In this document: piece by piece, positions 16,165 through 26,200 of the stretch
Position numbering within the stretch: position 1 is the stretch's first letter
How the letters are laid out: the number at the start of each line of letters is the position of its first letter
Assembly: GCA_037439685.1 (NCBI GenBank)
Contig: JBBIVO010000002.1
Coordinates: forward strand, 1 to 57,929
Length of the DNA: 57,929 nt
Direction of reading: 5' to 3'
From: JAGTRB01 sp037439685
GTDB lineage: Archaea; Thermoproteota; Bathyarchaeia; TCS64
Position numbers and translations under genes: made by a program
The notes under the pieces: model-generated
What the model saw: the letters and a program-made list of their open reading frames with translations, nothing else
Told to the model about the DNA's origin: nothing
The model's database searches: none

Positions 16165-16483
16165 TTAAGGCTTCACCTCCTTGAGATTATTGAGCATTCT
16201 ACATGGCTCTGGCTCTAGGCTTAGGCTGCAGGGAGGCCTCCCAAGGGTCATGTGGTACCTAACCCAGTTGTAGTAGGCCTGCCAGGCTTTGAGCCATGCC
16301 TCGGCTGTTTTTAGGGTCTTCCCAGGGAATCTTATCTCGAAGTCCTTAGGCGACCTGTACCTCCCTGCTCAGCCTTTTCATGAGGCTGTGGACCCTCCAT
16401 GCTGGACCTGGCGGCGGAGGCCCAGCTTAGGCACGGTTCAATGTACCATTGGCCCCATCTACCACAACCTTAAAGGTTATTGG
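16165..16483 (-). pseudogene. Transposase relic (DDE/integrase-core C-terminus)
   Basis: Reading the minus strand, the last ~60 codons give DFEIRFPGKTLKTAEAW, then WQAYYNWVRYHMTLGRPP, ending at TAA 16165-16167. This resembles the C-terminal part of DDE transposases (final catalytic region, YYN..R.HMSLG-like). Upstream pieces WYIEPCLSWAS and RVHSLMKRLS appear in other frames, so at least two frameshifts separate them. No full-length ORF remains. The relic abuts the MITE-like element. Confidence 0.6.
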
Positions 16484-16536
16484 ACCATGGATTGATCCCA
16501 AAAACCTTTTTATCCACACTCGAAGGAACATCTTTT

Positions 16537-17158
16537 GTGATTGATTTGCCCGATGAGGTTGTTGAGAGGTTTATTAGATTTTATGAAAGTGACTTTGGAA
16601 AAAAAAATATTATTAAAGGAAGTTGAATATATTTTTAATGAGATAAGGGATTTTAATTTGGTTCTTGATGTTGGATGTGGTATAGGTGAATTTGAAAAAT
16701 ATCTTTTGAGTTTTGACATCATGGGATTGGATGTTTCAGAGGATATGATTAGAGTTGCAAGGAAGAGAAGCAATGCGGTTTTCATTATAGGTGATGCAAA
16801 AAATCTCATGATTAGGGAAGATAAAATAGATGTTGTATTTTCTGTAGCTACTATAGAATTTTTGGAAGATTATTTAAGTGTTATAAAAGAAATTTATAGG
16901 GTATTGAGGAAAAATGGGAAAATGTTGGTAATGATTTTGAATCCTAGATCAGAATATTTTAATGAAGAGATAAGAGATCCTGACGATTACTTTAGAAGAA
17001 TAAAAATTAATGGTTTAAATGAAATTAGGAAAATTATTTCTGAAGTCTTTAGAATAGTTAGAGAAGAATATTTTTTGGGGATTAAGGGTGATGAAATATT
17101 TGAAACAGATGATGAGAGATATGCCGCAATGTATCTCATAGTGGGATTAAAGGAGTGA
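16537..17158 (+). CDS. SAM-dependent methyltransferase, class I; frame broken at an A9 run
   Basis: Class I methyltransferase: motif I is LVLDVGCGIGEFEKYL, followed by IMGLDVSEDMI, AVFIIGDAKNL and VVFSVATIEFLEDY, with a YRVLRKNGKMLVMI strand. Substrate unknown. The natural N-terminus is read from GTG 16537 (IDLPDEVVERFIRFYESDF). The continuing frame (ILLKEVEYIF) is offset by one base at the run of nine A at 16599-16607; eight would restore it. The uninterrupted downstream frame opens from a TTG at 16541. Codon use is strongly AT-rich (ATA, TTA, AAA), unlike the neighbours, which points to transfer. It may be a pseudogene or an assembly error. Confidence 0.72.
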
Positions 17159-17233
17159 TTCTCAGTTATGGGCCTCTCACGTAGATGAGGTCAACCTCCA
17201 TTCATATAGAGATATAAATCGGAAGATGCAACC

Positions 17234-18427
17234 ATGAAGGATATGAGGGGGTGGATCCGGGATAGTGCCGGGGTCCTTGTTGGAGGAGCGCTCTCCCTCT
17301 TCACCCTTAATCTCCTTAACGCGGCGTATCCGCCAGTCCTGTCAGTGATAAAGGAGGAGCTGGGTCTGAGCTACACCCTCAGCGGGGCCCTGATGTCCTC
17401 CTATCAATTGGGATACGCCATCGGGCAGATGCCCTGGGGATACCTGGCCGACAGGGTTGGATGCAGGAGAGCCATGACCCTGAGCCTGATCGGAGCCGCT
17501 TCGGCCATGATCCTCTTCGGATCATCGGCCTCTACATCGCAGGCTATCCTGGCGAGGTTCATGGCGGGCCTCTTGGGCGCCGGAATATTCGTGCCATCCG
17601 TTAAGCTCGTCTCGAGCTGGTTCCCATCTGATAGGAGGGGAACCATGCTGGGGGTGCTGAGCGTGGGGGGAAGCCTGGGCTTGGCTATGGCATCCTGGGC
17701 CTCTCCAGTGATGGGGGTCGCCCTCGGATGGAGGGCGACCCTAACCCTCTTCGGCATCTTCGGGGCTCTTATGGCCATCCCATCCTGGATCGGGATTAGG
17801 GATAGGGGGAGCCGAGGCGGAGGGGTTAAGGGGGCCCTTGGCCTATATAGGCGTAGGAGCTTCTGGCTGCTCGCCCTCATCCAGCTCCTTCGCCTCGGCT
17901 CATATTACACCTTCATCGCCTGGCTCCCCCTACTGCTCAGCGAGGAGCATGGCCTGGACATCGTGGCGGCCGGCGCCGCCCTATCCATATTCAACCTCTC
18001 GGGGATGCTCTCAAACCCCCTCGGAGGAGTCTTCTCGGACCGCCTTGGGGAGAGGAGGGTTCTATTCCTCACCTTCCTCGCCCTGGCACCGGCCACGCTC
18101 ATGTTGAATTATCGCTTGGGCTCGGCCATATATCTCGAGGCCTTCTTAATGGGATGGCTGGTAAACTTCAGTCGGAGCCCCTCCTTCACGGTGATCCCCA
18201 AGCTGTTTGGGGTCGAGGTGGCTGGGAGGGTCTCCGGCATCCACAACACGTTCGCGTCCCTCGGGGCCCTCGCCCTCCCCTTCATGCTCGGATATGTGAG
18301 GGATGTCACATCCACCTATAGCCTTGGGCTGGCCGCCATCGCGGCCCTCGTGGCCGTCGGGGCCCTCTCAGCCTTGATGCTGGAGGACCCAGGGGCTGGG
18401 GCAGACCCTCAGGGCTGTCGGGGCTAA
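17234..18427 (+). CDS. MFS transporter
   Basis: A 397-residue major facilitator with about 12 hydrophobic segments. The MFS loop motif is seen after TM2 (GYLADRVGCRRAM) and in the second half (GGVFSDRLGERRVLF). YPPVLSVIKEELGLSYTLSGALMSSYQLGYAIGQMPWG is an organic-acid/cyanate-like N-half. ATG 17234 follows a TATA-like gatataaat. It converges on the gene at 18432, four bases away. Substrate cannot be deduced. Confidence 0.88.
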   Translation: MKDMRGWIRDSAGVLVGGALSLFTLNLLNAAYPPVLSVIKEELGLSYTLSGALMSSYQLGYAIGQMPWGYLADRVGCRRAMTLSLIGAASAMILFGSSASTSQAILARFMAGLLGAGIFVPSVKLVSSWFPSDRRGTMLGVLSVGGSLGLAMASWASPVMGVALGWRATLTLFGIFGALMAIPSWIGIRDRGSRGGGVKGALGLYRRRSFWLLALIQLLRLGSYYTFIAWLPLLLSEEHGLDIVAAGAALSIFNLSGMLSNPLGGVFSDRLGERRVLFLTFLALAPATLMLNYRLGSAIYLEAFLMGWLVNFSRSPSFTVIPKLFGVEVAGRVSGIHNTFASLGALALPFMLGYVRDVTSTYSLGLAAIAALVAVGALSALMLEDPGAGADPQGCRG

Positions 18428-18431
18428 CCCC

Positions 18432-18842
18432 CTAACCCTGAAAGACCACGGGGTCTCCCAGCCTGAGGCTTGGGGGCTCGAGGGACCCCGACCTCACCAG
18501 GATGTTCATGTGGTTGGGCATGTGGGTGAGGTCGAAGCCCCCCAAGGTTCCGAGGGGTCTGCCGCCTAGGGTCACCTCATCCCCAACCACTATGACGCCT
18601 CCCCTCTTAACCTCGAAGAAGGCTATCGCGGAGACTCGGTCAACGGTGCCCCCGAGGGTCGGCTCCTCGTCGGTTATCATGAGTTCATGGATCTCGCCCT
18701 GGAGGAGGGCCCTGCTCATCGCCTCTATGAGCCTTAGGCCCCTCCTCTCGAACCTTATCTGGAGGAGGGCTACGACCTCCCCCACGCCCGGGCGCCTCTC
18801 GCCGTAGGCCCCTCTGGTTATGAGCCTCGGGTCATAATTCAA
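18432..18842 (-). CDS. Conserved hypothetical protein
   Basis: A 136-residue soluble protein that I do not assign to a named family. It has a repeated beta pattern (GEVVALLQIRFERRGLRLIEAMSRALLQGEIHEL, then VSAIAFFEVKRGGVIVVGDEVTLGG) and a polar C-terminus (LTHMPNHMNILV). Start is TTG 18842, supported by a very good ribosome site (GGGGAGGT seven bases upstream on the minus strand). It is 24 bases behind the asparaginase-family gene and probably in its operon. Its catalytic nature is unclear. Confidence 0.7.
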   Translation of the reverse strand: MNYDPRLITRGAYGERRPGVGEVVALLQIRFERRGLRLIEAMSRALLQGEIHELMITDEEPTLGGTVDRVSAIAFFEVKRGGVIVVGDEVTLGGRPLGTLGGFDLTHMPNHMNILVRSGSLEPPSLRLGDPVVFQG

Positions 18843-18866
18843 GGCTGATACCTCCCCTCGGCACCC

Positions 18867-19820
18867 TCAGCCTCTCACCCAGACCCCTCTCCTCTCCTCC
18901 GGCCCCTTGGAGTCGATGTGCATGTAGTAGTATATGGGCTCCCTGCTTATCGAGGCCGCCATGGTGTTCCCCTTCCTGTCGAAGGCTAGGCAGCTCAGGC
19001 CTCCATACTCCCCGAGGGCTAGGGCATCCCTCATGGCCTTGATGCAGGCCTATTGGACGCTCACGCCGCCCTCCATGTAGAATACTATGCTCCTGGCCGT
19101 CGAAAGCCTGATGGAGAGCTCCCCCCTACCGGTGCAGGCAGCCGCCCCAACCCTGTTGTCGCAGTAGTTCCCAGCCCCTATTATCGGCGAGTCTCCAACC
19201 CTCCCCGGGAGCTTCAAGGCCGTGCCGCTCGTGGAGACGCCCGAGCAGATATCCCCATTCCCATCCATGGCCATCACGTTGACGGTCCCATGATGGATCT
19301 CTGAGAGCCTACTGTACCAGTCTCTGAGCCTGAAGTGCCTAACATAATCCATCCAGTATGCCCTCGCCTCCCCGAAGCTCTCGTCGAGTCCTCCCAACAT
19401 GTCCTCGACGAAGGCCCTGTAGACCCTTCGGCTCCTCTCCGTGAGGAGGTCTTGGCGCTGGAATCCCATCGCCTCGGCGAAGAGTTCAGCCCCTCTACCC
19501 ACCAGCAGGACGTGGGGTGAGACCTCCATAACCTTCCTCGCTATCGATATCGGGTGGAGGAACCCCTCCACGGCCGCCACGGCCCCAGCCCTAAGGGTCC
19601 TGCCATCCATTATAGAGGCGTCGAGCTGGGGAACCCCCAAGAGGTTGGGTATCCCGCCCAAGCCGACGCCCGTGTCCAGGGGGTTCTTCTCAACCATCCG
19701 GATGGTGGCCTCAACGGCGTCGATGGCTGACCCCCCACCCCTGAGAACCTCAGCGCCCCTGGAGAGCATCTCCCTAGCGTTGGCCGTCCCGATTATGAAG
19801 GGCTTGACCAAGGCCTTCAC
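18867..19820 (-). CDS. N4-glycosylasparaginase / isoaspartyl peptidase family gene with in-frame TAG
   Basis: Ntn-hydrolase of the L-asparaginase 2 family, normally self-cleaved to expose a Thr. The N-terminal part contains GGSAIDAVEATIRMVEKNPLDTGVGLGG; the nucleophile Thr is in EIHHGTVNVMAMD, and GAGNYCDNRVGAAACTGRGE follows. Translation stops at TAG 19050-19052 after 256 residues, but the same frame continues for about 60 codons (ACIKAMRDALALGEYGG.. to TGA at 18867-18869) that complete the family's last strands. A Glu codon GAG to TAG change would explain this. TAG ends many other genes here, so readthrough is unlikely. Start is GTG 19820. Confidence 0.85.
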
Positions 19821-19942
19821 CGATCCTATCGGCCCTCAAAGGACTATTTAAGACCCCATCTCAGAAGCCGAGAAGGTTAAGGCCCATAACCGATGGAAAA
19901 GATTTTTCGAATTGGCCTCTCGATATTCCTTGAGGCCTGGTT

Positions 19943-20530
19943 GTGCTAGGAGGTTATTTTATCCTCCACGTTGATCTGACCGAGGAGAAGGCTTGGGAGG
20001 AGGACCTGCTTGACATTATTTCCACCCGCCACTTGAAGCTTTGTCGGCTGTTTCGGCCTCGGCCTGAAGCTCCTATACGATAAACTTCCCCTTGGGGTCT
20101 CCCCCACCGATCCTCAGAACCTCCTCATCTTCATGACAGGCCCACTCACGGGCATCCCGGAGGTGCCATCATCCAATAATGCGACCATCACCACCCTGAA
20201 TGCCGACAAGGGCTTCACCGTCGGCCGCTCTCACTCCCATGGCTTCTGGGCTCCAAACCTCAAGTTCGCCGGGTATGATGGCATAGTGGTGGAGGGCGCG
20301 TCGGATAACCCCGTCTACCTCTGGGTCCATGAGGGCGAGGCGGAGATTAGGGATGCGGAGAGGTTCTGGGGGAAGGACACCCATGAGACTGAGGACTTGA
20401 TTAAGGAGGATGTGGGGGAGGCGAGGGCGAGCGTTGCGGCCATAGGCCCCTTACGTAAGGAATGGTGATGGAGGTCTATCGACTTAGAAGGCTTGGACTC
20501 GACGAGGTCATAAAGGATATTTGGGGTTAA
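19943..20530 (+). pseudogene. AOR family relic with internal deletion
   Basis: The remains of a third aldehyde:ferredoxin oxidoreductase. GTG 19943 opens LGGYFILHVDLTEEKAWEEDL, the AOR N-terminus; the frame shifts and resumes as LKLLYDK and LIFMTGPLTGIP (from 20133) through WAPNLKFAGYDGIVVEG to AAIGP at 20453. From 20462 another frame gives the C-terminal end (VYRLRRLGLDEVIKDIWG, TAA at 20528-20530), matching the last residues of AORs. About 400 middle codons, including the Fe-S cysteines, are gone. No activity is possible. Confidence 0.75.
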
Positions 20531-20732
20531 AGAGCTTAACGCATCCACTCTTCCCCTTTTTATCTCTTACAACGCTCATGCGGGAAAAAAGCGATATTCT
20601 ATGGGCTTACAATTGCGGAATCCTTAAGTTCAACCTTGAAAGAATTTGCATCCTCTTAAATTCATTCCCTTGCCTTATCACTTAGCATAAAGTTTAAATT
20701 CTAAGTAATTTCCAGTTTTTCTTGGTAATGCC

Positions 20733-20972
20733 ATGAGTTACTTGGCAACGGTTTCGAAGAAGGGGTTGATGACGATCCCGAGTGAGGTTAGGCGCAAGTA
20801 TAGGATTAAGGACGGTGATAGGGTGCGCATCATAGATCAGGGAGGCGTATTGCTAATGGTTCCATTAACAGATATAAAGGCCCTCTACGGGCTCGGCGCC
20901 GACCATAGGGAGAGGCTTTTAGCGGCGGTAAGGGAGCTTGAAGAGGAGCACGATGAAGAGGCCAAGGCATGA
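20733..20972 (+). CDS. vapB: AbrB/SpoVT-type antitoxin of a VapBC module
   Basis: A 79-residue swapped-hairpin AbrB protein: LATVSKKGLMTIPSEVRRKYRIKDGDRVRIIDQGG carries the family signature (KGxxTIP). The C-terminal helical tail (RLLAAVRELEEEHDEEAKA) would wrap the toxin. ATG 20733 lies about 35 bases after a TATA-like gtttaaattc. The stop overlaps the PIN gene by four bases (ATGA). It should neutralise the toxin and repress its own promoter, as in other VapBC pairs. Confidence 0.9.
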   Translation: MSYLATVSKKGLMTIPSEVRRKYRIKDGDRVRIIDQGGVLLMVPLTDIKALYGLGADHRERLLAAVRELEEEHDEEAKA

Positions 20973-21367
20973 GAGCCTATGTATTTGATGCCGGTGCCTT
21001 AGCGCTGATCCTGCTTGGCGATGAGCGCTTAAGCGGTTACGTCGATGAGATATCCCAAGGCGCGGCCAAAGCCTACATATCGGCAGTCAACTTGGCGGAG
21101 TTATATTATAAGACGATGGAAAAAATTGGCCGTGAAACAACCGAGACATGGTACCTCAGAATCTTGAACTCAAATGTAGCGGTTCTTCCAGCTGACGCTG
21201 CGTTGGCTAGAGAGGCGGGCGTTTATAAGAGTCGATATAGGCGCCTATTATCCTTAGCAGACTGCTTTGCAGCAGCCCTATCCGCGAGGGAGGGGGCGCT
21301 CCTACTAACAACAGACAGCGACTTAAAGGAAGTTAAAGAGATAGAGGTTAAGCACTTATCGATATAA
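20969..21367 (+). CDS. vapC: PIN-domain toxin (VapC family ribonuclease)
   Basis: A 132-residue PIN ribonuclease. Acidic active-site residues are seen in YVFDAGALALILLG, VNLAELYYK, SLADCFAAALSA and LTTDSDLKEV, so all four positions are present. It is coupled to the AbrB antitoxin by an ATGA overlap. Likely target is an RNA such as tRNA, inferred from the family. The module sits in the damaged 15-21 kb zone between the AOR relic and an AT-rich spacer (21368-21584), which suits a mobile toxin-antitoxin pair. Confidence 0.9.
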   Translation: MRAYVFDAGALALILLGDERLSGYVDEISQGAAKAYISAVNLAELYYKTMEKIGRETTETWYLRILNSNVAVLPADAALAREAGVYKSRYRRLLSLADCFAAALSAREGALLLTTDSDLKEVKEIEVKHLSI

Positions 21368-21584
21368 ACATCCTTTAGAATTAAGATCTTATGATCTATA
21401 ATGACCTTCGCTTTTTCTCTACAATATTTGATCGATTAAATATTGTAGAAGAAGTCTTAATTAAATCACATAATTTATTCATTATCTAAAATAAAATCAT
21501 CTTAGAACGAGAGTTCATATCACCAGCCCCCTACGAGTCTAACGATAGAATTTAAGCCGCCATTCTATATAGATTATCGGCTCT

Positions 21585-22754
21585 ATGGACCTCTGGAGTA
21601 GCCCCCGAGGTCGATGTGGGGTCTGCGGAGAGGAGTCAACCCCAGTGGCGGGGGCCCTGAACCTATGCCTAAACTGCATCAGGAGCAGACCTGAAGAGGT
21701 TGAGAAGGCCATCGAGGTGAGGCATGGGGAGGCCAGGGCGAGGTATGGCCTTCCCTCCAAGCCTCCTAGAACCCATGGGGGCATCCCATGCACTCTCTGC
21801 TCCAACTCCTGCATCATGGGGGAGGGGGAGAGGGGCTACTGCGGCCTGAGGTGGAACGAGGAGGGGAGCTTGAGGTCCCTCTCCGACAGTCGGAGGGGCC
21901 TCCTATACGCATACTTGGACCCCCACATAACCAACTGCTGCGCCGCCTGGTTCTGCCCCGGTGGAACCGGAGCAGGCTATCCTAAGTACAGCTATAGGAA
22001 CGGGCCTGAGTGGGGCTATAGCAACCTCGCCGTCTTCCTATATGGGTGCAACTTCGACTGCCTATTCTGCCAGAACCCCTCCCACAAGCTCGTGAGGGAG
22101 GGGGAGACCGTATCGGTTGAGGGGTTCGTAGGATGGGTGGGGAATAACCCGAGGATATCATGCATCTGCTTCTTCGGAGGCTCACCTGAGCCTCAGCTCC
22201 CCTTCGCCTTAAAGGCGGCGGAGGCGGCGGTTGAGGTGAGGGGCGATAAGCCCCTGAGGGTCTGCTTCGAGTGGAATGGGTGTGGTGACCCAAGGCTGGT
22301 GAAAAGGGCGGCTGAGCTCTCCCTATCGACGGGGGGGAATGTGAAGTTCGACCTTAAATGCTTCACCCCCGAGCTGAGCTTGGCCCTGAGCGGGGTCTCC
22401 AACGAGAGGGCCTACAGAAACTTCGAGATGGTCGCGAGGGAGATGCACCCGGAGAGGGGAGAGCCGCCCCTCCTCACAGCCACCACCCTGCTAGTCCCGG
22501 GATACGTTGACTCGAGGGAGGTGGAGGCCATCTCGAGGTTCATAGCAGAGCTCGACCCCAAGATACCCTACAGCCTTTTAATATTCCATCCCGCCCACCT
22601 CATGTCCGACCTACCCATCACCCCGCTGGGGCAGGTGATAGACTGCTATAGGGCGGCTAGAAGGCATCTGGAGAGGGTTCACATCGGAAATCTAGGCCTC
22701 CTAGGAATAAGGAATATGCACCAACTCTCCGCCATAGCCTCCTCCCAAACCTGA
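21585..22754 (+). CDS. PflA-like radical SAM protein
   Basis: A 389-residue radical SAM enzyme. The SAM cluster motif is CNFDCLFCQNP (about residues 155-165). An N-terminal cysteine-rich stretch, CGVCGE.. CLNC and later PCTLCSNSCIMGEGERGYCG, could bind zinc or another Fe-S cluster, as in relatives of pyruvate-formate-lyase activating enzyme. No glycyl-radical enzyme gene is near. ATG 21585 follows a TATA-like tatatagattat. It is one of three such proteins in 7.6 kb (others at 26991 and 28156). Substrate unknown. Confidence 0.88.
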   Translation: MDLWSSPRGRCGVCGEESTPVAGALNLCLNCIRSRPEEVEKAIEVRHGEARARYGLPSKPPRTHGGIPCTLCSNSCIMGEGERGYCGLRWNEEGSLRSLSDSRRGLLYAYLDPHITNCCAAWFCPGGTGAGYPKYSYRNGPEWGYSNLAVFLYGCNFDCLFCQNPSHKLVREGETVSVEGFVGWVGNNPRISCICFFGGSPEPQLPFALKAAEAAVEVRGDKPLRVCFEWNGCGDPRLVKRAAELSLSTGGNVKFDLKCFTPELSLALSGVSNERAYRNFEMVAREMHPERGEPPLLTATTLLVPGYVDSREVEAISRFIAELDPKIPYSLLIFHPAHLMSDLPITPLGQVIDCYRAARRHLERVHIGNLGLLGIRNMHQLSAIASSQT

Positions 22755-22780
22755 GAGGGGGATAGGGAGGGCTGGAGCCC

Positions 22781-23062
22781 CTAAACATAGGCTAAAATCG
22801 TTTGATGAAAGCCGCGGTTACAGGATACTAAAGCACAGATTAGATCATGATCAGCGTCTTTAACGGTTGTTTGATGATCACCGTAAAGTAGAGGTCTAGG
22901 ATCAGCCAACAGTCCATCAAAGGGGCTCGACCTATCGGATATAATGGTTGAATCTTCGAGTCTGGAGCCTACCATCCCTGTCCCAGGGAGTTCAGGCCTC
23001 ACTTCCAATCCTGTTTGGCCTCTTATCTCTTTCCTCCAATATACCCTTAACATGTGCCGCAT
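22781..23062 (-). CDS. Possible small hypothetical protein in a 450-base gap
   Basis: A 93-codon frame that resembles nothing I know. In its favour, ATG 23062 has a ribosome-like GAGGGGTGG about seven bases upstream and a TATA-like ggataaaaaattatc a further ~25 bases up. Against it, base composition is flatter than in the neighbours and no domain is visible. The remainder of the 22755-23204 gap holds only the probable promoter of the IleRS gene. It could be a short, decayed or foreign gene. Confidence 0.35.
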   Translation of the reverse strand: MRHMLRVYWRKEIRGQTGLEVRPELPGTGMVGSRLEDSTIISDRSSPFDGLLADPRPLLYGDHQTTVKDADHDLICALVSCNRGFHQTILAYV

Positions 23063-23204
23063 ATCCGTTCCACCCCTCAGGCTTTGAAGATAATTTTTTA
23101 TCCTACAGGGTCTTTCAGTAGATCGGTGGCCCCTGGTGTCCGGTGATCCTAAAATCTAGATCTCCAGACGGTCCAGGGGAGACCTTCAAGGTTTCAAAAG
23201 CCTC

Positions 23205-26200
23205 TTGGGAGGGGCCTTAGGGTTGTTTGAGGTTTTTGAGGGAGAGCTGGAGCTACCCAAGCTAGAGCTTGAGGTCCTCAGGTTCTGGAGGGATATAAGG
23301 GCCTTCGAGAAGAGGAGGGAGAGGAACAGGGGTGGGCCGACCTGGAGCTTCATAGACGGCCCGATAACCGCGAACAACCCCATGGGGGTTCACCACGCCT
23401 GGGGTAGAACCTACAAGGACCTGTGGCAGCGGTACAAGGCGATGAGGGGCTTCAACCAGCGCTATCAGAACGGGTTCGACTGCCAGGGACTGTGGGTTGA
23501 GGTCGAGCTCGAGAGGGAGCTGGGCTTCAACTCGAAGCGGGATATAGAGGCCTACGGCATCGCGGAGTTCGTGAAGCGCTGCAAGCAGAGGGTTCTTAGG
23601 TATGCGGCCCTCCAGACTGAGCAGTCCATAAGGCTTGGGATGTGGATGGAGTGGGACGACCCGGATGAGCTCAGAAGGCTCGCGGAAGCCCTGGAGGAGC
23701 CTATGGCTGAGACCTCCTATCTCGGCCCCAGAGGCCTCTTCGTGGACGCCGCGGAGAGCCTGGTGGGGAGGCTCGGGTCCCATGAGATGGGTGGGAGCTA
23801 CTTCACATTATCGGATGAGAACAACTACATGATCTGGGAGCTCCTGAAGAGGTGTCATGAGAGGGGGTGGATATACAGGGGGGAGGACTCGATGCACTGG
23901 TGCCCGAGGTGTGGGACGGGCCTAAGCCAGCACGAGATAGTGACGGAGGGTTACAGGGAGGTCACCCATAAGAGCCTCTATGTCAGGTTCCCCCTCAAGG
24001 ATGGGGAGGGGAGCCTCCTCATCTGGACGACGACACCTTGGACCCTAACCTCAAACGTCGCGGTGGCTGTCCACCCAGTCCTCACATATGTGAAGGTGAG
24101 GCATGGGGGGGAGATCCTCTACCTCTCGAAGGGGGCGCTGGGGAAGGCCTTAGCCCATGGAGGCTTCGAGGTCCTCGAGGAGCTCAGGGGGGCGGATATG
24201 GAGGGGTGGAGGTATCATGGCCCCTACGACGAGCTTGAGACGCCTAGGAGGATGGGGGCGCCGGAGGCCCACAGGGTCATCCTCTGGGAGGACGTGAGCG
24301 AGGCCGAGGGCACTGGGATGGTCCACATCGCCCCAGGGGCGGGGAAGGAGGACCTGGAGCTTGGGAGGAGGTATGGCCTCCCGGCCATAGCCCCCCTAGA
24401 CGAGGCCGGCGTCTTCCTAGAGGGCTACGGCTTCCTGACTGGAACCCACGTATACAGCTCCGCTGAGGCGATATCTAGAGACCTTAGGGAGAAGGGCCTC
24501 CTATATAGGGAGGAGCCCTACACCCACAGATACCCCGTCTGCTGGCGTTGCGGGAGCGAGCTCGTCTTCAGGCTCGTCGAGGAGTGGTTCATCTCCATGG
24601 GGGAGAGGCTTGGGAAGCCCCTCGAGGAGCTGACCGAGGAGGAGAAGGAGAGGAACCTGAGATACCAGATAATGGAGTCGGCGATGCAGGTTAGATGGAT
24701 CCCCGAGTTCGGATTGAAGAGGGAGCTCGACTGGCTCCAGAACATGGAGGACTGGATGATATCGAAGAAGAGGTACTGGGGCCTGGCCCTCCCCATCTGG
24801 GCCTGCCAGGAGTGCGGATGGTTCGACGTCATCGGGGGCAAGGAGGAGCTGAGGATGAGGGCGGTGGAGGGTTGGGAGGTATTCGAGGGCCGCAGCCCCC
24901 ACAGGCCCTACATAGACGCCGTCAAGATAAGGTGCGAGAGATGCGGCGCGAAGGCCTCAAGGATACCCGATGTGGGGAACCCCTGGCTCGACGCGGGGAT
25001 AGTGGCCTTCTCAACCCTGAGGTACAGGGAGGATAGGGACTACTGGGAGAGGTGGTTCCCCGCAGACTTCATCACGGAGTCCTTCCCAGGCCAGTACAGG
25101 AACTGGTTCTACGCGATGCTCGCCATGAGCACCATCCTCGAGAGGAGGAGCCCCTTCAAGGTCTGCCTCGGCCATGGGCTCGTCCTGGCAGAGGATGGGA
25201 GGGAGATGCACAAGAGCTGGGGGAACGCCATATGGTTCGACGAGGCAGCCGAGAGGATGGGGGCAGACGTGATGCGCTGGATATACTGCACCACCAGGCC
25301 CGAGGGCGATGTCCTCTTCGGCTACAACAGGGCTGCGGAGGTGAAGAGGGGGTTCTTCATGCCCCTCATAAACCTCTACAACTTCTTCGCCATCTACGCG
25401 AGGCTCGACGGCTGGACCCCAAGCCAATCGGGTGGGGACCCCTCCACACTTGACCGGTGGATCCTCTCAAGGCTCAACTCCACGGTCGAGAGGGTGACGG
25501 AGGCCCTCGAGAACTATGACGCCTACACGGCCACCTCAGCCATCTGGAGCTTCGTGGAGGTCCTATCGAGGTGGTATGTGAGGAGGAGCCGGCGGAGGTT
25601 CTGGAAGAGCGAGGCTGACGAGGATAAGAGGGCCGGCTACTCAACCCTCTACACATGCCTCAAGACCCTCACCCTCCTCATGGCTCCCATCACGCCCTTC
25701 ATCGCCGAGGCCATATACCAGAGGCTGGTGAGGGGGGCCGAGCCAGAGGCTCCTGAGAGCGTGCACCTCAACCCATGGCCCGAGGCCGATCCATCCCTCA
25801 TAGATGAGGGGCTCATCTCCGATATGGAGATGGCCATGAGGGTGTGCAGCCTAGGGAGAGCTGCGAGGGGTAAGAGCGGCATAAAGCTAAGGCAGCCCCT
25901 CCAGGAGGCCGTGGTAGTCGTCGACCCCTCGGAGGTCGAGGGGGTTAGGAGGATGGCGGACCTGATAAGGGATGAGCTCAACGTGAAGGGCTTGAGGATA
26001 TCCGAGGATAGGGAGCAGCTCATGGTGTACCGCGCTAGGCCCATCCCCCGCATCCTGGGGAGGAGGCACGGCAGCCTATACCCCAAGGTCTCTGAGGCGA
26101 TAAGGCTCCTCGGGGGCGAGGAGGCGAAGAGGCTGGCGATGGGCGAGAAGGTGGAGGTCTACGTGGACGGAGACAGGTTGGAGGTCCATCCAGAGGAGGT

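Noticed and set aside
15945..16184. 79-codon open frame across the MITE-like element
   Set aside because: Spans both inverted ends of the element and has no protein-like pattern.
19050..19052. Pyrrolysine insertion at the amber codon
   Set aside because: TAG terminates several other genes in this window, and no pyl gene is visible, so a nonsense change or read error is likelier.
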